Source of the DNA: Streptomyces sp. SLBN-118
GTDB taxonomy: Bacteria > Actinomycetota > Actinomycetes > Streptomycetales > Streptomycetaceae
Direction: 5' to 3'
Length of the DNA stretch: 64,000 bases
NCBI RefSeq assembly: GCF_006715635.1
Contig: NZ_VFNP01000001.1
Location: 248,001 to 312,000, forward strand
Under the pieces are notes generated by a model. That model had not been told where the DNA came from, did no database searches, and saw nothing but the letters and a program-made list of their open reading frames with translations. The position numbers and the translations under genes are program-made. This document shows, piece after piece, positions 62,005-64,000 of this stretch. Position 1 is the stretch's first letter. The number at the start of each line of letters is the position of its first letter.

Positions 62005-64000
62005 TCAGGCCGACCGGCCCTCGATGGCGGCGCGTCCCGCTTCGAGTCGGGCGACCGGGACTCGGAACGGGGAGCAGGAGACGTAATCGAGTCCGGCGTC
62101 GTGGAAGAAGTGGATGGAGTCCGGGTCCCCGCCGTGCTCGCCACATACACCGATCTTGAGGCCCGGGTGGGCTGCGCGGCCCTCTTCGACGGCTATACGG
62201 ATGAGCCGGCCGACGCCGTCCCTGTCGAGCGTCTCGAAGGGCGATGTGGCAAATATTCCCTGGTCGAGGTAGGCGGGGAAGAAGGAGGCTTCCACGTCGT
62301 CCCGGGACAGGCCCCAGACGGTCTGGGTCAGGTCGTTGGTGCCGAAGGAGAAGAAGTCGGCGGCCTCGGCAATGCGGTCGGCGGTCAGCGCGGCGCGGGG
62401 CAGTTCGATCATCGTGCCGACCGGGCACCGCACAGCGATACCGGACGCGTCCGACACCTCGGCGAGGACACGCTCCGCGGCGGCCCGTACGATCCGCAGC
62501 TCCTCGGCCGTACCGACCAGCGGGACCATGATCTCGGCCCGCGGGTCGCCACCTGCCCGCGTTCGCTCCACGACGGCCTCGGCGATCGCTCGCACTTGCA
62601 TCTGCACCAGGCCTGGGACAACGAGCCCGAGGCGCACGCCGCGCAGCCCGAGCATGGGGTTGCTCTCGTGCATGCGCGACACGGCCGCCAGCAGCCGCCT
62701 GTCGTGGTCCGTCGGGGCGGTGGCCACACGCACGGCGAGTTCGGTGCGATCCGGCAAGAACTCGTGCAGCGGCGGGTCGATGAGGCGGATCGTCACCGGC
62801 AGGCCGTCCATGGCGGCAAGGATTCCGGTGAAGTCGCTGCGCTGGAGCGGCAGTAGAGCATCCAACGCCGCGCGCTGCCCGGCCTCGTCCTCCGCAAGGA
62901 TCATCGCCTCGACGAGGCTTCGGCGCTCGCCCAGGAACATGTGCTCGGTTCGGCACAGCCCGATGCCCTGGGCGCCGAAGCGCCGCGCACGGGCCGCGTC
63001 CTCGGGGGTGTCGGCGTTGGCTCGGACCTCAAGCCGGCGTACGGCATCGGCCCGTTCGAGGGTTCGGGCCACAGCGCTCGTCAGCGCCCCCTCCTGCTCG
63101 CCGGTCTGAAGGAAGCGCGCCACTGGTGATTCGGTCAGCGGCAGGCCGCCGAGGTGGACCGTGCCTGCCGTGCCGTCCACGGAGATCACCGTGCCTTCGG
63201 CGACCACGGTCCCGTCTGCCGCGGTGAACTGCCGTGCCCGGGTGTCCACCGCGAGTTCCTCGGCCCCGCACACGCAGACCTTGCCCATGCCCCGCGCGAC
63301 CACGGCGGCGTGGCTGGTCTTGCCACCCCGGCTGGTCAGTACCGCCTCCGCCGCGACCATCCCCGGCAGGTCGTCGGGCGTGGTCTCGTTTCGTACGAGA
63401 ATCGTCTTCTCCCCGGCCGCGGCGCGGCGCACGGCTTCGGTGGAGTCGAACACCACTGCTCCGACGGCCGCGCCCGGCGAGGCCGGGACACCGTGTGCCA
63501 GCGGCTGGCCGGTCGCGTCCTCGTCGAAGCGGGGGAACATCAGCCGGGCGAGCTGGTGCCCGCCGACCCGGGCGAGCGCTTCGTCCTCGCTGATAAGGCG
63601 CTCGTCGACGAGTTCGTGCGCGATACGCAGCGCAGCCTGGGCGGTGCGCTTTCCGACCCGGGTCTGGAGCATCCACAGCGTGCCGCGCTCGATGGTGAAC
63701 TCGACGTCGCACAGGTCCCGGTAGTGGCGTTCCAGGGTCCGCAGGTGGTCGCCGAGCTGCAGATAGGAGGACGGGTCGAGGTGCTTGAGCTCCTGGAGGG
63801 GTACGGCGTTGCGGATGCCCGCGACGACGTCCTCCCCCTGCGCGTCGGTCAGGTAGTCGCCGTAGACGCCTCGTGCTCCGGTGGCCGGGTCGCGGGTGAA
63901 GGCGACGCCCGTGCCGGAATCGGGACCGAGGTTGCCGAACACCATCATCTGGATGTTGACGGCCGTGCCCAGGTCATCGGGAATGTGCTCACGCCTGCGG
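62005..64000 (-). CDS. ppdK: Pyruvate, phosphate dikinase (C-terminal two thirds; cut by window end)
   Basis: 665 residues are visible; the N-terminal ATP-grasp start lies beyond the window. GTAVNIQMMVFGNLGPDSGTGVAF belongs to the end of the nucleotide domain; the swivelling His is in GGKTSHAAVVARGMG; the PEP domain has GLCRTEHMFL, PMLGLRGVRLGL and the catalytic Cys in IGVCGEHGGDP. It interconverts pyruvate and PEP with ATP/AMP and phosphate/pyrophosphate. The FFHDAGLDYVSCSPFRVPVARL ending identifies PPDK rather than PEP synthase. A ppdK gene lies in the S. coelicolor OsdR region too. Confidence 0.95.
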   Translation of the reverse strand, partial: RRREHIPDDLGTAVNIQMMVFGNLGPDSGTGVAFTRDPATGARGVYGDYLTDAQGEDVVAGIRNAVPLQELKHLDPSSYLQLGDHLRTLERHYRDLCDVEFTIERGTLWMLQTRVGKRTAQAALRIAHELVDERLISEDEALARVGGHQLARLMFPRFDEDATGQPLAHGVPASPGAAVGAVVFDSTEAVRRAAAGEKTILVRNETTPDDLPGMVAAEAVLTSRGGKTSHAAVVARGMGKVCVCGAEELAVDTRARQFTAADGTVVAEGTVISVDGTAGTVHLGGLPLTESPVARFLQTGEQEGALTSAVARTLERADAVRRLEVRANADTPEDAARARRFGAQGIGLCRTEHMFLGERRSLVEAMILAEDEAGQRAALDALLPLQRSDFTGILAAMDGLPVTIRLIDPPLHEFLPDRTELAVRVATAPTDHDRRLLAAVSRMHESNPMLGLRGVRLGLVVPGLVQMQVRAIAEAVVERTRAGGDPRAEIMVPLVGTAEELRIVRAAAERVLAEVSDASGIAVRCPVGTMIELPRAALTADRIAEAADFFSFGTNDLTQTVWGLSRDDVEASFFPAYLDQGIFATSPFETLDRDGVGRLIRIAVEEGRAAHPGLKIGVCGEHGGDPDSIHFFHDAGLDYVSCSPFRVPVARLEAGRAAIEGRSA

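Noticed and set aside
61961..62956. 331-codon minus-strand open frame overlapping ppdK
   Set aside because: Same strand but wrong frame; Arg/Pro/Gly-rich with no similarity, while ppdK reads through with catalytic motifs.

Overview
The window looks like a chromosome segment of a Streptomyces or close relative. The DNA is very GC-rich, codons end mostly in G or C, GTG starts and 4-base stop/start overlaps are common, and the gene families are typical actinomycete ones. No tRNA, rRNA or CRISPR array was seen.

Layout. (1) 1-8707: the end of a CBS protein, a DHFR-like protein, then an alternating run of two ion/proton-transporter genes and two CBS genes, a small IS630-type MITE (5949-6114), a K+-channel-like protein and a CBS-BON protein. 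(2) 8877-16526: a nine-gene operon for a V/A-type rotary ATPase, which is unusual in this kind of organism. (3) 16527-18169: a decayed and an intact universal stress protein (USP) gene. (4) 18465-21035: a phage-shock-type envelope module (PspA, PspAA, HtpX, PspAB), followed by small membrane proteins. (5) 22528-28240: a coupled operon of an acetyl-CoA-synthetase-like ligase, pyruvate-dehydrogenase E1alpha, E1beta and E2, an acyl carrier protein and a small coiled-coil protein. (6) 28458-32136: a MacB/FtsX-type ABC exporter. (7) 32481-64000: a dense stress/dormancy island with four intact CBS-BON proteins, five intact USPs, two P-type ATPases, nicotinate phosphoribosyltransferase, an Acg-type nitroreductase, two TrkA proteins, a GAF-GAF histidine kinase of the DevS/DosT type, a PNPOx-like protein, an Rv1733c-like membrane protein, a GH65 phosphorylase with its HAD phosphomutase, DoxX, a SulP transporter and pyruvate phosphate dikinase (cut by the window end).

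How it fits together. The gene content of part 7 closely matches the Mycobacterium tuberculosis DosR (DevR) dormancy regulon and the OsdR/OsdK stress region of S. coelicolor. Its intergenic spaces carry a recurrent palindrome, GGGMC-N4/5-GKCCC, with the same architecture as the DosR box GGGAC-N4-GTCCC. I infer a regulon for energy-limited or hypoxic survival: ion and proton homeostasis (antiporters, V/A-ATPase, P-type ATPases, TrkA), nucleotide-sensing proteins (CBS, USP), carbon and phosphate economy (PPDK, GH65/HAD, PDH, PncB) and redox proteins (nitroreductase, flavodoxin, PNPOx). The response regulator that would pair with the kinase is not in the window.

The region is also eroding. Relics of a two-domain USP, an acyltransferase, a CBS protein, a metallo-hydrolase with a missing centre and a GAPDH gene sit among the intact genes.
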